Positions 42,900-53,110 of a stretch of 64,000 bases of DNA are shown piece by piece; position 1 is the first letter of the stretch, and every line of letters starts with the position of its first letter. Where the stretch lies: positions 62,001 through 126,000 of the forward strand of contig JAKCPI010004475.1 in NCBI GenBank assembly GCA_023213315.1, written 5' to 3'. Below the pieces are notes generated by a model, which worked only from the letters and a program-made list of their open reading frames with translations, ran no database searches and had not been told where the DNA came from. The position numbers and the translations under genes are program-made. The stretch comes from Euborellia annulipes (Eukaryota > Arthropoda > Insecta > Dermaptera > Anisolabididae).

Positions 42900-43275
42900 T
42901 AGTTAATCTCATGATGAGTGTTGGTAAAATTATTAGGAGATGGTGGGGGGAAATGTCAATTTGGCAGATTAGTTGCGAGTTGCATCACCAGAATGCATCG
43001 CGATTCGCGATTCGCCAATGGAAAAGGCTCTTCCCACGTTCTCTCTTTCCCTCTTTGTTCCTCTCCCTTTGCTCTTCCCTCGGGAAACCCCGGGTTCATC
43101 ACTAGGATGGGTCTCACTGAAATTATGCCATTTGCGTTTTTGTTCCCAGCAACGACAAAGGGATTTGGGCAACGCCGGGGAAGGGATTTTTTCCAATTAT
43201 TAAAGGAGATAGGTGACGGCAAAGCAAGAGAGAGAGAGACCAGGCCAACCACCCTCAGGCTCCAGGAAAATTATT
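42900..43275. promoter_or_regulatory. complex unique island, weak coding potential on both strands
   Basis: GTTGCATCACCAGAATGCAT, CGCGATTCGCGATTCGCCAA (direct CGCGATT repeat at 43000), GGGAAACCCCGGGTTCATCA and CAACGACAAAGGGATTTGGG make up a GC-balanced block ending in GAGAGAGAGAGAC. Frames of 119 codons (plus) and 98 codons (minus) overlap it completely. They resemble nothing known and probably reflect composition. Confidence 0.35.
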
Positions 43276-44564
43276 AATTTTCTTCTCTAAAGTTGCTGCA
43301 CCTATTTTGCATTCTATTATACCTTGAATAATAGAGAGATTCTTCTAGAACAGATATTATTCAAATTTTATACTCGCTAAGAAACAAATTTGATTCAAAT
43401 ATTCATTCAAAAAAAAAAAATTGTTTCTTTTTTCATATCTATGAATAACCTAAATTCATAATTTAATCATACATATGATAATAATTTTTCTTGGGAAATT
43501 GATGCGGATATAGAATATAAAAAATCTGGTGTGACTGGTCGCACAGCACACAATTATCTTTTACCTTTAGTAAGAGTGTTTTGTGCTTGTCACACCAGAT
43601 TTTTTGTATCGATATAAATTTAGTTTCTGCCGTTAGGCTTATATTAAAATTCAAGATATAATAAAATTTATAAGTATGAGGAAATATTTATATTTGGTTA
43701 CCATGACAACCATTTCTCCTATCATTTCTATGAAGTACAGGAGTAAAGTGTGCTTCAAAAGATTTCAAAAGCAAAATGAGAATATACATTTTAAAGAGCA
43801 TCTAAAAAATAATTGATTTTTGAATTTTAATCAAAATCGTTAAAGCCAATTTCGAGAAAATCGAGAAAAACTGAAAATCATCAGAGGTAGGGGAGACGGG
43901 GCAGGTGGCCCACGGGGCAGGTCGGCCCAGTCGCGATATTTCGCAGAATAATTGGACGATTGTGATACGGATCAGAATGAAGGTTAATAGCACTGCCACA
44001 CACCTTCCGCCAAAACAACTATAGCGATCGGAGTAAATTCGCATGAGCTAGATCATTTATTCGTTTTTTGCACCTTGGAGTAAATTTTCATTAGTTGAAT
44101 AAAATTGTTTTATCTACTTTTGGTTACTTGGGATAAAGTGAGCACTATGTTTAAAGGTTAGAGTATAAGGATTATTTCTCCTGGCTTTAATTAAAAAACA
44201 TCAACGGGATTTGTGGGGATAAAATTGTTTCAAATATGACGATGGGGCAGGTTGGCCCAAAAATGACGGGGCAGGTTGGCCCACTCGTTTTTGCCATTGT
44301 ATGATGAAATCGTTAAACCCTGTTTTATCTTTTCAATTTTAGTGGCAATGAATGATGTAAAAGTAACAAAATAAAAATTATTTTAAATATCGATGTTATA
44401 CTGGCCGTCATTGAGAGTTTATTGGAGCAAATTTTTCATCATAAGTGAGCACGTTGTTTGTTTTTGGGGAAATTGATATCAGAATATGAATATGTTCTTA
44501 TTGTTTTCTAAACGTTCTAGTTCTTTGAATATCTGTGGTTCGGGAAGATATGAAGTGTTTCCGC

Positions 44565-44728
44565 TTTTTTTTTTTTTAAACATTCACACTTTTCCCATTC
44601 ACACTCACATTCACACAGTCTTTTCGGTAACTCAGGCCATATAAGACTTTTACGATAACCGTTGTATTAATAATTATATATTTTGGGGGTCAGGTTTATT
44701 TAAGCCATTTGGTATCCAAATAGGGCTA
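44565..44728 (-). repeat. SINE family S1, 3' part, inside the pogo-like element
   Basis: Minus strand: TTTGGATACCAAATGGCTTA, AAGTCTTATATGGCCTGAGT, TACCGAAAAGACTGTGTGAA and the GTGAGTGTGAATGG tail. The head is absent. Confidence 0.75.
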
Positions 44729-44890
44729 AGAGTTTTTCAAAGAGCAAAATTGAGCGTTGGGAGAGAAAAGTTGGGACCCTTGTTGGGATACTCTTTGCCA
44801 ACTTCACCAAGTAAGGTGCTGCAATGCTCTTCATAGCATTCTGACTCTCATCTCCAACCCTGGACCACGGTTATAACAGTGATTCGTAAA
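44729..44890 (-). other. open frame inside the pogo-like element, unrecognised
   Basis: On the minus strand a frame of about 49 codons reads ESQNAMKSIAAPYLVKLAKS and goes on to IPTRVPTFLSQRSILLFEKL with no stop. It has helix-like amphipathic composition and could be a remnant of an element-encoded protein or host exon. I cannot assign it. It is short and has no start codon. Confidence 0.2.
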
Positions 44891-45561
44891 TACAAAAGAA
44901 AAACTGAAAAAGGAAAAGTTCTTGAAGTCACGATATACTTTACTTTTTGATTTAGTACTCATTATTATGAAATGTTGAATAACCATTATAATTTAAAATA
45001 AATTTGTCTGTTAAAATTAGGTTGTTTTAAATTATTTTGTTTTAATTCATATAAAAATAACAAATTTCCGCAACTGCCCCGAGCCATGCGACACGGGGAG
45101 GTTATATATTTAGAAATAATTATTTTATTTAATTTTAACATCAATTTAGAGATTTTACGATGACCATTTGGTACTTAAGTTGCACCAACATTTTAAAATG
45201 AAACATAAACGAAAATGATTAAATAAAAAATTTTATAAAGAAATAAAAAATTATGGGCCAACCGCCCCGGCTCCTGAAAAGTACATCAGTAAAGTACTAG
45301 TACTCTTTGGCCGGTTTTGATCAAAAGCTGATTTTCACTTCTCAGGGGGGTCCCTAAGTTAAATATAAAATTTCAACCTCCTAGCTCAATTCCTTCATGC
45401 TATAAATTGAATACACACAGACCGTCCAGCCACTTTTTTGGATTCAGGGGGCCTCAAAACGTGTACAGTATATCCATTATATCCATCTCGACATCGAATT
45501 GTTGACATGAATTCAATACTTTCTTTCTATGTATATTAACATATATAGATAAGAGAAAGTA

Positions 45562-46390
45562 AAAAATTTTATTTTAAAAGAATTTTCTATCTAGGGAAAT
45601 CATAATATATATTAGTATCTACATATAGATTTTAATAATCAATTACCTAATAAATAGGAAATCGAAAAAAAATTATTAAAACATGAATATTTTCTTTCCT
45701 TTTTCTAACAAAATAATATTGGTATGATAATCAAAATTCAAATTAAATATTCTCCTAGATAATCATCAATGATGACAGTCTGGAATCCATTCCAAATGAT
45801 CCCTCATAAATGTTTATAAGAGTTGGTTTCGCTAGACGAAATAAATCTCTATTAGTTCAAGAGGTTTACCAGAGTCTGCCAACTGGAATATTCTCCGTTT
45901 TATTCATGTGCAACAGATTCTATAACAAAAAAAAAAAAAAAACAACTAGCTTTGGTCTTGAAATATTCTCGCCTCCTCCTACTTTTATTGAATTGATTAA
46001 TACCTGAGTTTCACGCTAAGCTAAATTATAAACATTTGCTTCGTTATTCACTAAAACTACACGAATTTGTCGAAATCAAGAGGTGAAAGAGTAAAAAAAA
46101 AAAATTCCTGTCTCTAATTTCTGCAAAGAGAAAAAAAAATATTTAAATTATGTGCCGTGGCGTTTCAAGGGTTAGTGAAGTCCGGTAGTAAAGAGGAATA
46201 AAATGCAAAAATAAAATAAACGTTCTCCGTCAAAAAAATTTCCTATTTTTTTTTTTTTTTAATTTATTAAGTTTTTAATAACTTATTTGTATAGTATAAT
46301 AAACTTAAAAAAAAATATTCATTTTTCAAATTTTTAAAACCTATTTTAAGACAGGGTTTAGAATTTTTTATATGATACTAAAATATATAC
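45562..46390. other. gene-free AT-rich DNA
   Basis: A/T-rich with poly-A and poly-T runs. A 65-codon plus frame (45810) contains no motif and is interrupted by a poly-A tract. Confidence 0.45.
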
Positions 46391-46394
46391 TACC

Positions 46395-46645
46395 AGGAGA
46401 AAAGCCCGCCTTCGGTGGGCCAAGAGGCTGCGCCTCCTGAACTTCCTTGCTCGCCTTTGGCAAGCAAATGCATCAAATTTATTCTTGCTCTTTTTTTGGA
46501 AATTTTGCAATTACTCGGCTTCGGCAAAATTTTAAAGTTTTAAATTTCTCTCTCTGGCTCCGCCCACCTCTGACTTTAGCCAATCGGCGAGAGAGAAAAC
46601 ATACACAGGAAGTGAATGGCTAGCGCTTTATATATAGTAGGCCTA
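46395..46645. mobile_element. GC-hairpin repeat (Helentron-like), fullest copy
   Basis: AAAAGCCCGCCTTCGGTGGG hairpin, CTTGCTCGCCTTTGGCAAGC hairpin, TTAAAGTTTTAAATTTCTCT, CACAGGAAGTGAATGG and a GGCTAGCGCTTTATATATAG end. GC hairpins just before A/T-rich ends suggest rolling-circle transposons. No replicase/helicase sequence is seen. Confidence 0.5.
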
Positions 46646-46724
46646 ATGATAACATTTTTTTTTACATTAGAGGTCTTATAGAGAGCTATCGCACTTTAAT
46701 AGAATTTAATTTATTTTATTATTG

Positions 46725-46822
46725 GCATCGGAGGCCATTTTGACCCCGTTGATTGGCAGCCAATTCAATTGAAATAAATCTTTGTCGCATGAGACGGGAT
46801 ACTAACTCCAACACAAACTGGG
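46725..46822 (-). repeat. SINE family S2 fragment, reverse
   Basis: GGCATCGGAGGCCATTTTGA, GATTGGCAGCCAATTCAATT and TTTGTCGCATGAGACGGGAT. The tRNA-like head is truncated. Confidence 0.65.
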
Positions 46823-47479
46823 GGAATTTAAAAAAAAAATCAGTTTTTATTTGTCACGTGTTTTATTAAGAGAAATTTAATATTGATTTTAGATTTGGGC
46901 CCTAGGAGGAAAAATTAGATTTAGAAAAACTGGAAATAAATTTTTCGAGTTGCCCCACTACGTGTTATATTATTTTATTCTAACAATTACTCGTTAAATA
47001 ATAATTTAATTTAATATCACCTCCTTCATTTACTTTACTTGAGATTTACTTCAATCTGCATCTTAAAGGAACCGAGAGAGAAGCCGACAGGGAAAGGGGT
47101 ACAGGGGAATGCATAAGGCAGTCAGTTTTCAAAAAATTATGGAAGTCATCCACTTATAAAACTAAATGTGTGAATTAATTTAAAAAAAAAAAAAATTACA
47201 AACATCAGCTTTAGACTCATTACACCGAAACTTAACTACTCTTTTACTTAACTAAAAAAAAAATAAATATGATAAAATTTGTGAAAAGTCTCCATAAATT
47301 TAAAATATACGAAACGTGATTGAGTTTTATTTTCATTTTAAATATTTCAACAATTTGTTTTTGGCGAGAGAGATTACTATAGTTTATTTATATTCGTACA
47401 TCCTACCCATAAAGTGATTAAAAATATTCATGAAAATTTATCTTTATCAAATAAAAATGATAAATGTCTATATTTTCTT
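46823..47479. other. gene-free AT-rich DNA
   Basis: No gene is seen. A G/A-rich segment at 47070-47125 (CGAGAGAGAAGCCGACAGGG) is mildly complex. Confidence 0.45.
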
Positions 47480-47790
47480 TTTAAATAGCTCTAACGAATA
47501 TATTTTTGATTGAAGCTTGTTTCTATCTGTTCTTCCTGTTTTGCATGATAACATCGCAATGTCACCTCGTTTTAAATGACATGTATAAAGCAAGCAAGTG
47601 CGTAGACAATTGTGTCATGTCGTGTGACACGGTATTGCACGTTTGCAAGCAGCAGCCGGGAGGTGGAGTGATTAAACGAAAAGGAACTGCGTCAAATTCG
47701 AATCGAAGCCTCGATTTAACTACAACGAACAAAGAGAGAGAGAGAGAGAGGAGAGAGAAAGAGAGACGTGTGTTTGGTTGGACCTAAAAT
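47480..47790. promoter_or_regulatory. complex unique island with small Cys-containing frame
   Basis: GACAATTGTGTCATGTCG and GTGTGACACGGTATTGCACG are near-palindromic. A GA-dinucleotide tract at 47732-47763 closes the island. A plus frame (ATG at about 47545 to 47787) includes CVDNCVMSCDTVLHVCK, with five cysteines, but it ends in translated GA repeat. A small secreted peptide is conceivable. Regulatory DNA is more likely. Confidence 0.3.
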
Positions 47791-47998
47791 ATATTGATTT
47801 CAATTTACCACGAAACGAGATTCTGATCAATTTTTCTCGTCTCTTTTTTTTCTATCTCCTTTTCATTAATGATGATATTTTGCTTGGAAAAGTTTTGCCA
47901 TTGAATTTTGTATCACTATAATATAAATTTAAAATCTTACTATTCAAAAAATATGTATCTATTAATTATTTATTAAAAAATATAAATATTGTACTGTA

Positions 47999-48225
47999 CA
48001 GTGAGCGCCACAATTAAGTCCCCAGCTGAGAGCTTTAGCCTTAAGTATATGGTATAGAATATGGTAAATGGTGAAATAATTTTAAAAGGTAAAATAAAAT
48101 CATCTGTACCAGATCTTAGGTTTTACCTTTTCGGTCATTAAAATTATTTCACTACATGCCATATAATATACCATATGTACTTAAGGCTAAAGCTATCAAG
48201 TGGGAACTAATTGTGGCGCTCACTG
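47999..48225. mobile_element. mariner-type MITE
   Basis: Long inverted ends starting CAGTGAGCGCCACAATTA, flanked by TA at 47997-47998 and 48226-48227. Arms continue through AGCTTTAGCCTTAAGTATAT and ACCATAT to the centre, so the unit is almost a palindrome. 227 bp, no transposase. The ends resemble those of the 56557-56755 copy. Confidence 0.85.
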
Positions 48226-48227
48226 TA

Positions 48228-48285
48228 CAACGTTTCGAATGCTTATTCTGCAGTCGTTTTCAAGTACTGTGCACTTGCTCAACTC
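48228..48285 (-). ncRNA. hammerhead relic beside mariner MITE
   Basis: Minus strand: TTGAAAACGACTGCAGAATA then GCATTCGAAACGTTGTACAG. GAAACGTTG and a possible stem II (CTGC/GCAT, imperfect) are visible. The core is degraded. The MITE is inserted in its distal end. Confidence 0.35.
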
Positions 48286-48364
48286 AAGTGAACGGTAGCT
48301 TAGAGTAGTTATGTCTGGTAAACAAATCACATCGTGTCTATGAACAGAGTTCTATATTTGTAGG

Positions 48365-48460
48365 GAACATATCCCTGGGCCCCAAATATATATAGTAAGC
48401 TTTAATTAATATACAAGTATCATTTAAAATATAAATGGCCTAAGATGTTGAAAAGACTTG
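48365..48460 (+). repeat. SINE family S1 fragment
   Basis: CCTGGGCCCCAAATATATAT, CAAGTATCATTTAAAATATA and AATGGCCTAAGATGTTGAAA follow the S1 3' order. Degraded and headless. Confidence 0.55.
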
Positions 48461-48544
48461 TCGAGAACAATTTGGTTGTTCTGAAACTATAAAAATATTG
48501 TTGTGATTGCTATACAACATTTCGTGTTGTTTCAACCTCAACTT

Positions 48545-48789
48545 GCCCTCGGGCTTGGTGTAGTTGGTAGCGCGCCTGCCTTGTATACCAAGGGTTGAGG
48601 GCTCGGTTCCCAGGCAGTCCGATGATTTTATTCAAGTCTTTGGATACCAAAAGGCTTAAATAAGAATGCCTGGACCCCAATATGTATATATATTCATAAT
48701 AACGGTTATCGTAAAAAGTCTTATATGGCCTAAGTTGCCAAAAAGACTGTGTGTATATGTGTGTAAATGTGAGTGTGAATGGGAAAAAA
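48545..48789 (+). repeat. SINE family S1, full-length copy
   Basis: Head GCCCTCGGGCTTGGTGTAGT then TGGTAGCGCGCCTGCC (A-box region) and GGGCTCGGTTCCC (B box, one mismatch). The body AGGCAGTCCGATGATTTTAT and tail GGCCTAAGTTGCCAAAAAGA follow. Flanked by CTCAACTT at 48537-48544 and 48790-48797. Confidence 0.85.
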
Positions 48790-48907
48790 CTCAACTTCAG
48801 TTTCATATAGCCACTCGTCACTTTCTTTTTTAATTTAAGTAAATAATTAATAAATACCAGGTATAGATTGCAAATTTGCTAATAAATAAATTTATATTTT
48901 TTTCTTA

Positions 48908-49040
48908 ATTTGTTTAAGGTCTTTTTCGGCATCTAAGGCCATTTAGACCCCATCCATATTTATTTCAAATGATTGGTAGCCAATTCAAATGAAATAAATT
49001 TTCCTTGCTTGGGACGTGAAGCGAACCCGGGACCCGGAAA
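48908..49040 (-). repeat. SINE family S2, reverse
   Basis: Minus strand: GGGTTCGCTTCACGTCCC at the B-box position, CATTTGAATTGGCTACCAAT, and tail GGCCTTAGATGCCGAAAAAG. The A-box side is truncated. Confidence 0.7.
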
Positions 49041-49282
49041 AGGGGGTGTTATATATTAATTAAACTCAGAACTTGGCGGCGCCGTTAGGTTAGGCAACCA
49101 TCATCACGCCTTGTCTTCGTCATTTTATTTGAATTGATGCATCTTTAACCTACAGGCAGCAGTAATGCCTACGGCTATGACGAACAATTGAAAAACGTGA
49201 ACGTATGATCAAGTCTACTAATAGTTTTGCAACTTTTTCCCAACAAAATCTCGGTTGTAATAAACGTTAGCGCGATTGTGTC

Positions 49283-49458
49283 TACCCCAACAGCACAAAA
49301 TATTCAGCAATGTTGCAGAAACATTGCGAATCTTGGCAACATTGCAGCGGCAATATTCCAAACTAGCAATATTGCTGTTTGAGCTGCAATATTGCATCAA
49401 TGTTGCCGCAATATTGTCAACATTGAGCAAGATTGCAATATTCCGTGCTGTGTGGGTA
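49283..49458. mobile_element. MITE built from GCAATATTGC / CAACATTGC words
   Basis: Ends TACCCCAACAGCAC and GTGCTGTGTGGGTA are inverted. The interior has at least eight copies of GCAA(T/C)(A/G)TTGC-like palindromes. 176 bp; both long frames here are repeat translations. Confidence 0.65.
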
Positions 49459-50380
49459 CCAGTGTGGTTAAAGAAGTATGTAAAATGATATTTTTTTCAT
49501 AGGGAGGGATGACTGGTAGTTTTTTCTGGGCATTTAAGATGGCACGTTTTTATTCCATTTTTTTTACTTTCTCTTATTAATAGATAGTTTAAAATTATTG
49601 ATAGTAATAAAAAATAGTGCAATAAATTGATGTCCTAAGTGAATTTAAAATTTACACTTAAATTATCAATGATTTAAAAAAATTTTATTTCAAAATATTT
49701 TGAATTTTTATTCACTTAACCTTCCCTGTTAAAAAAAATAAGTATTGAACTTTTTAGACTTTGGAAGGAACTCCAAATTCTATTCTTCAATATATATCAA
49801 TTTTTTTCGTTTACGTAATAAGAGGAGCACCACAAATAACAAATTTTTCTTGAAATTAATAAGTGGACATCGTTAAAGAGGGCCCCAGAGCAATTATCCA
49901 TTAATAACTTCGTTACTCGGTTGACTCACCTTATAATATATTTCAAATTGAAATATCAAATTAAAAATGATTTTAATTAAATTATATTATCCTTGCTATA
50001 ATTTCATATTTGCTTTATTCTCTATAATAATAACTGATAATAAAAATTAAGGAACGAGATATAATATTAAACCTTATACATTGGAGCTTCAAACTTCTGA
50101 TATGAAAGAAAAGAGAGTTAAACAACGAAGAAAAATCCAATTTTTAGTACCGCAATTTCCGCTAAAAACTAATAATCGCATCTTTATTTTTTATTTTATC
50201 TTTATTAAACAGAAAAGCAAATAAAAGAACTTTTACTATTAAAGGCATTAATAAAAAATTAAAAAAAAAGAAGTAATTTCATATATTTTAATTAATAATA
50301 ACTTTTTTTACCTAAAAAGTGTTAAAATTTAATAAATTTTGCTAATATTTTAAGTTAAAAGAGTAATCAATGACGTGGTT
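49459..50380. other. gene-free AT-rich DNA
   Basis: No recognisable gene or element over 900 bp. Confidence 0.5.
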
Positions 50381-50387
50381 TATCTTA

Positions 50388-50552
50388 GTAATTAATAACA
50401 ACTACAACGTTTCGGCCATTGTTTCTGCAACCGTCATCTGATGATTTATCCACTTTTAAAAGCATATGCTTAGGGGAGTGAATCACTTAATGACGGCTGC
50501 AGGAATAGTGGCCGAAACGTTGTAGTTAATTTGTATTATTAATTACTAACTG
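50388..50552. mobile_element. Penelope-like fold-back with facing hammerhead relics
   Basis: The left arm AATTAATAACAACTACAACG through TTTCGGCCA mirrors the right arm TGGCCGAAACGTTGTAGTTA. Minus-strand core: CAGATGACGG to GGCCGAAACGTTG. Plus-strand core: TTAATGACGG, CTGCAGG, GGCCGAAACGTTG. CUGAUGA is altered at one or two positions in each, so both are probably inactive. Confidence 0.55.
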
Positions 50553-50827
50553 AAATTAACCACGATTAATACCAAGAATATCTTTCGCTTAAATAATTTA
50601 TGCCCTATTGTTAGAAAATAAGTTTATCGAACCAATAGTTAACAAATCTATACATTGTATTTATTGACTCTACAAGTTCCTATAACTTTATCGAATAGTT
50701 TAAATAGCTTATCTAAGCTTCAAGCAATGCTTTTTGACAGGTTATCGTATTATTGAGGATAGTGGTCCAATATCTAAAGTTCCAGAAACCGGGCATTAAT
50801 CAAGTTAAAAGAGGTTCATTTATTTCT

Positions 50828-51035
50828 TCTTCTGTCCTCGCCCCATTCCCGCGATGCGGGGTCGGCGGATCTCATTCTTTTCCCTCCAACCCTATCATGC
50901 GTTTTTGCGACCGGAAGAAATAGGCCCGTCGCGCGGCCTGATGTCTGATGAAAAAAGAAAGGGAGAGACAGATATGCAAAGAGCTGAAGGAGTGTCTGTG
51001 GCAGCTCGTGGACCATCCACGTACCCATAGCGCGG
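50828..51035 (-). mobile_element. GC-rich insert with perfect 20-bp target duplication
   Basis: AAAGAGGTTCATTTATTTCT occurs exactly at 50808-50827 and 51036-51055, bracketing 208 bp of clearly GC-richer DNA. The insert holds CGATGCGGGGTCGGCGGATC. GGGGTCGGC is a word I associate with SINE and RTE-type LINE 3' regions. No poly-A tail or inverted ends are seen, so a retroposed SINE-like unit is the best guess. The 70-codon minus frame (51028-50816) starts inside it and is probably incidental. Confidence 0.65.
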
Positions 51036-51300
51036 AAAGAGGTTCATTTATTTCTAAAGAAATTTCATAGCTCTTTTGATTCTCAATTTTTCTAAGTGTT
51101 CGTTTATTGGTCCTAGCTTCAATTAGAAGTGATAACTAGGGTTTGAAAAAAAAGAAAAATTTTGAAAATATGTAGTTCTAGGTCTGGAGAAATCGTGGGT
51201 TTGAGAGCAGACCAAGTGATATCAAATGGGCCATTTTTGTTTTAAGTGACTGACTCTCCCTTGAAAAATTCATGTCCAGGTCATCTGTATAAATGAGTCG

Positions 51301-51998
51301 TCCATTTCCAAAAGTGCCTGATTGACAAAATTTGAAAAGTTGAGATTTTAATTTCATGTTGTTGGCACAACTAAAATATAGATTTAAAAATAGTTTTTCA
51401 GTGAAAAAGGTTAATAAATCCTATTTAAAACAAATACTGAAAATCGAGTACAAATTCAAACCGGGCCTAGTTGCATTTCATTCCATTTCCAAAACTGTCT
51501 TATTGCAAACTGTTCAAAAACTACTTGCTTGCTAACATCTAAGATGGCGACTTTCATGAAATCATTTCCAAAACTTGCTAATTGAATAGCCCTACCCACT
51601 AGTTGCAAGCTTCCACAAAATTGTATACTTTGGAAAACTGGGGGACATTTTTTTACTGCAGATCTAAATTTCTACACTTTTTAGTCATGATTATTGTTGG
51701 CTAACCTGCTACTTTTATGGAATTTTTTTTTTGTTTTGCTATGTTGATTGAAAGTTGAGTGATTTCTTAGAGGTTATGTATTGTGTATTTTGAAAAAAGT
51801 GAGTTTAATTATTGCAAATGTTAAAGAAGAAATGAGAGTTGAAGGTTTTGTGAAAAGTATAAGTGGAAATAAAAGTAGAAAGAAAGTACTGAACCCTGTC
51901 CAGATGCAATTCAGTGACAAAACCTCTATTAGAATAAGGTCCAATTCCAAAAACTAGCTATTTACAAAAAATTTTTCCAAAACTGCCTAGTTGAATAT
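51301..51998 (+). repeat. dispersed array of a TTCCAAAACTGCCTAATTG-like motif
   Basis: Five variants: TTCCAAAAGTGCCTGATTG (51306), TTCCAAAACTGTCTTATTG (51486), TTCCAAAACTTGCTAATTG (51566), TTCCAAAAACTAGCTATTTA (51955) and TTCCAAAACTGCCTAGTTG (51976). They are separated by 20-390 bp of otherwise unrelated A/T-rich DNA, all in the same direction. Confidence 0.5.
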
Positions 51999-52969
51999 TA
52001 AAACAGTTTATTACTGCTATATAGAAAATAATACCGACCTAAGATCTTGTAAATGGTGTTTCTAATATATTTACAGATTTTATAAACATAACAGTCATAA
52101 AATAACTTTTGGGTTTAATAACATACAGGCTTTTCTCGTTTCCTGAAAAGTTGTTTTCTAGGCATCTAGACCCTTTTGAAAATGAAGGACTGAAATCATC
52201 AAAAATCAAAATTGATTTGATTACAATACTTTTCTTTTTGAATTTATTTACGTAGCTATATTCAAAATCTGCTGTGCACTATATTTAAAAAGGATTTTTA
52301 ATGATAATAATTTAGTTCTCGTATAATAATAATATTTTAAGCATGCATATTTTGAACAAAAGTTTATAATGGTTAATTGGCACATTAATATTCATTAGAT
52401 ATTAATAATTTTCTGATTATTTGCTCTGGGCTTTGATTAATAATTGTTTGTAAAAATACTTTCCCTTTTCCAAACAAATATTAGGCCTAAAGCTATGTTA
52501 TTATGTAGTATATATTAATATTGTTCCCAAATAACTAGGGTAGGTATTTAAAAAAAAAAAAAATTGGATCACTTATTTTATCTACAAAGAATTTGAGTTT
52601 TTTTTTTTAATGAAATTTCTCAAAACATTTGTTGATATTACTATGCCTACATGACGGTAATTTAATAAAGCAAAGAAAAAAGGCCAGAAGGGCATTTGGG
52701 AAATATCTTAAAATGAAAATTTTTGCACGATTACAATACTTTATAATAAAGTAAAATAAAAGAAGAGCCGTGGAATGTAAAAATGATTATAAATTAAAAA
52801 AGTTTTCTTATATTTGCCCATTGAATGCAAAGTTTTTTCAACCTCTGAGCACTCGTCAAGTATGATTCGTAAACTTTGTTCGAATAAGTTTTTTTTTTTT
52901 TTTTTTTTTATTTAATAATATCTTATTTTTCTAAATAAAATAAATATATCCAGAGGAATAAATTCGAGA
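51999..52969. other. gene-free AT-rich DNA
   Basis: No recognisable gene. Includes a poly-T run of about 20 near 52890. Confidence 0.5.
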
Positions 52970-53110
52970 GAAAATGAAATTAGAAAACTGTTGATCATCC
53001 CACTTGTGCTGCTATTTTTTTCCCTCTCTCTCTCATTCTCTCACCCCAACTATTTCATTTCGTTAGTTGGAGTTGCCAACTTGACCCCATCTGCTGCTGT
53101 GGCTTGCTTT
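52970..53110. promoter_or_regulatory. small complex island with CT tract
   Basis: A CTCTCTCTCTCATTCTCTC tract (53023) is followed by GTTAGTTGGAGTTGCCAACT (a GTTGG dyad) and CATCTGCTGCTGTGGCTTGC. Unique in the window. Confidence 0.25.

Larger units (their letters stand above)
43890..45273. mobile_element. pogo-like transposon with GGGGCAGG-GGCCCA repeats
   Basis: The left end GGGGAGACGGGGCAGGTGGC mirrors the right end TGGGCCAACCGCCCCGGCTCC (one-base edges uncertain). The word GGGGCAGG(T)GGCCCA is repeated at 43898, 43914, 44244 and 44268 and inverted near the right end. The layout of repeated sub-terminal words and G-rich ends parallels the 25.7-kb element, which has pogo-type transposase remnants. 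No transposase is recognised here; a SINE fragment lies inside. Confidence 0.55.
43520..45561 (+). repeat. R1 repeat split by a 1.4-kb transposon
   Basis: Head hairpin (AAAATCTGGTGTGACTGGTC to GTCACACCAGATTTTTTG) and body reach 43884. R1 resumes at 45274 (GAAAAGTACATCAGTAAAGT) and ends TATATAGATAAGAGAAAGTA. CTGAAAA-CATCAG is found on both sides of the insert, marking the joint. Confidence 0.85.

Noticed and set aside
47506..47787. Secreted Cys-rich peptide gene
   Set aside because: The full frame needs a non-ATG start and ends in translated GA repeat; kept only as a note in the island entry.
48545..48625. Functional tRNA gene in the SINE head
   Set aside because: The same head is repeated with body, tail and target duplications at other sites, so it is a SINE.
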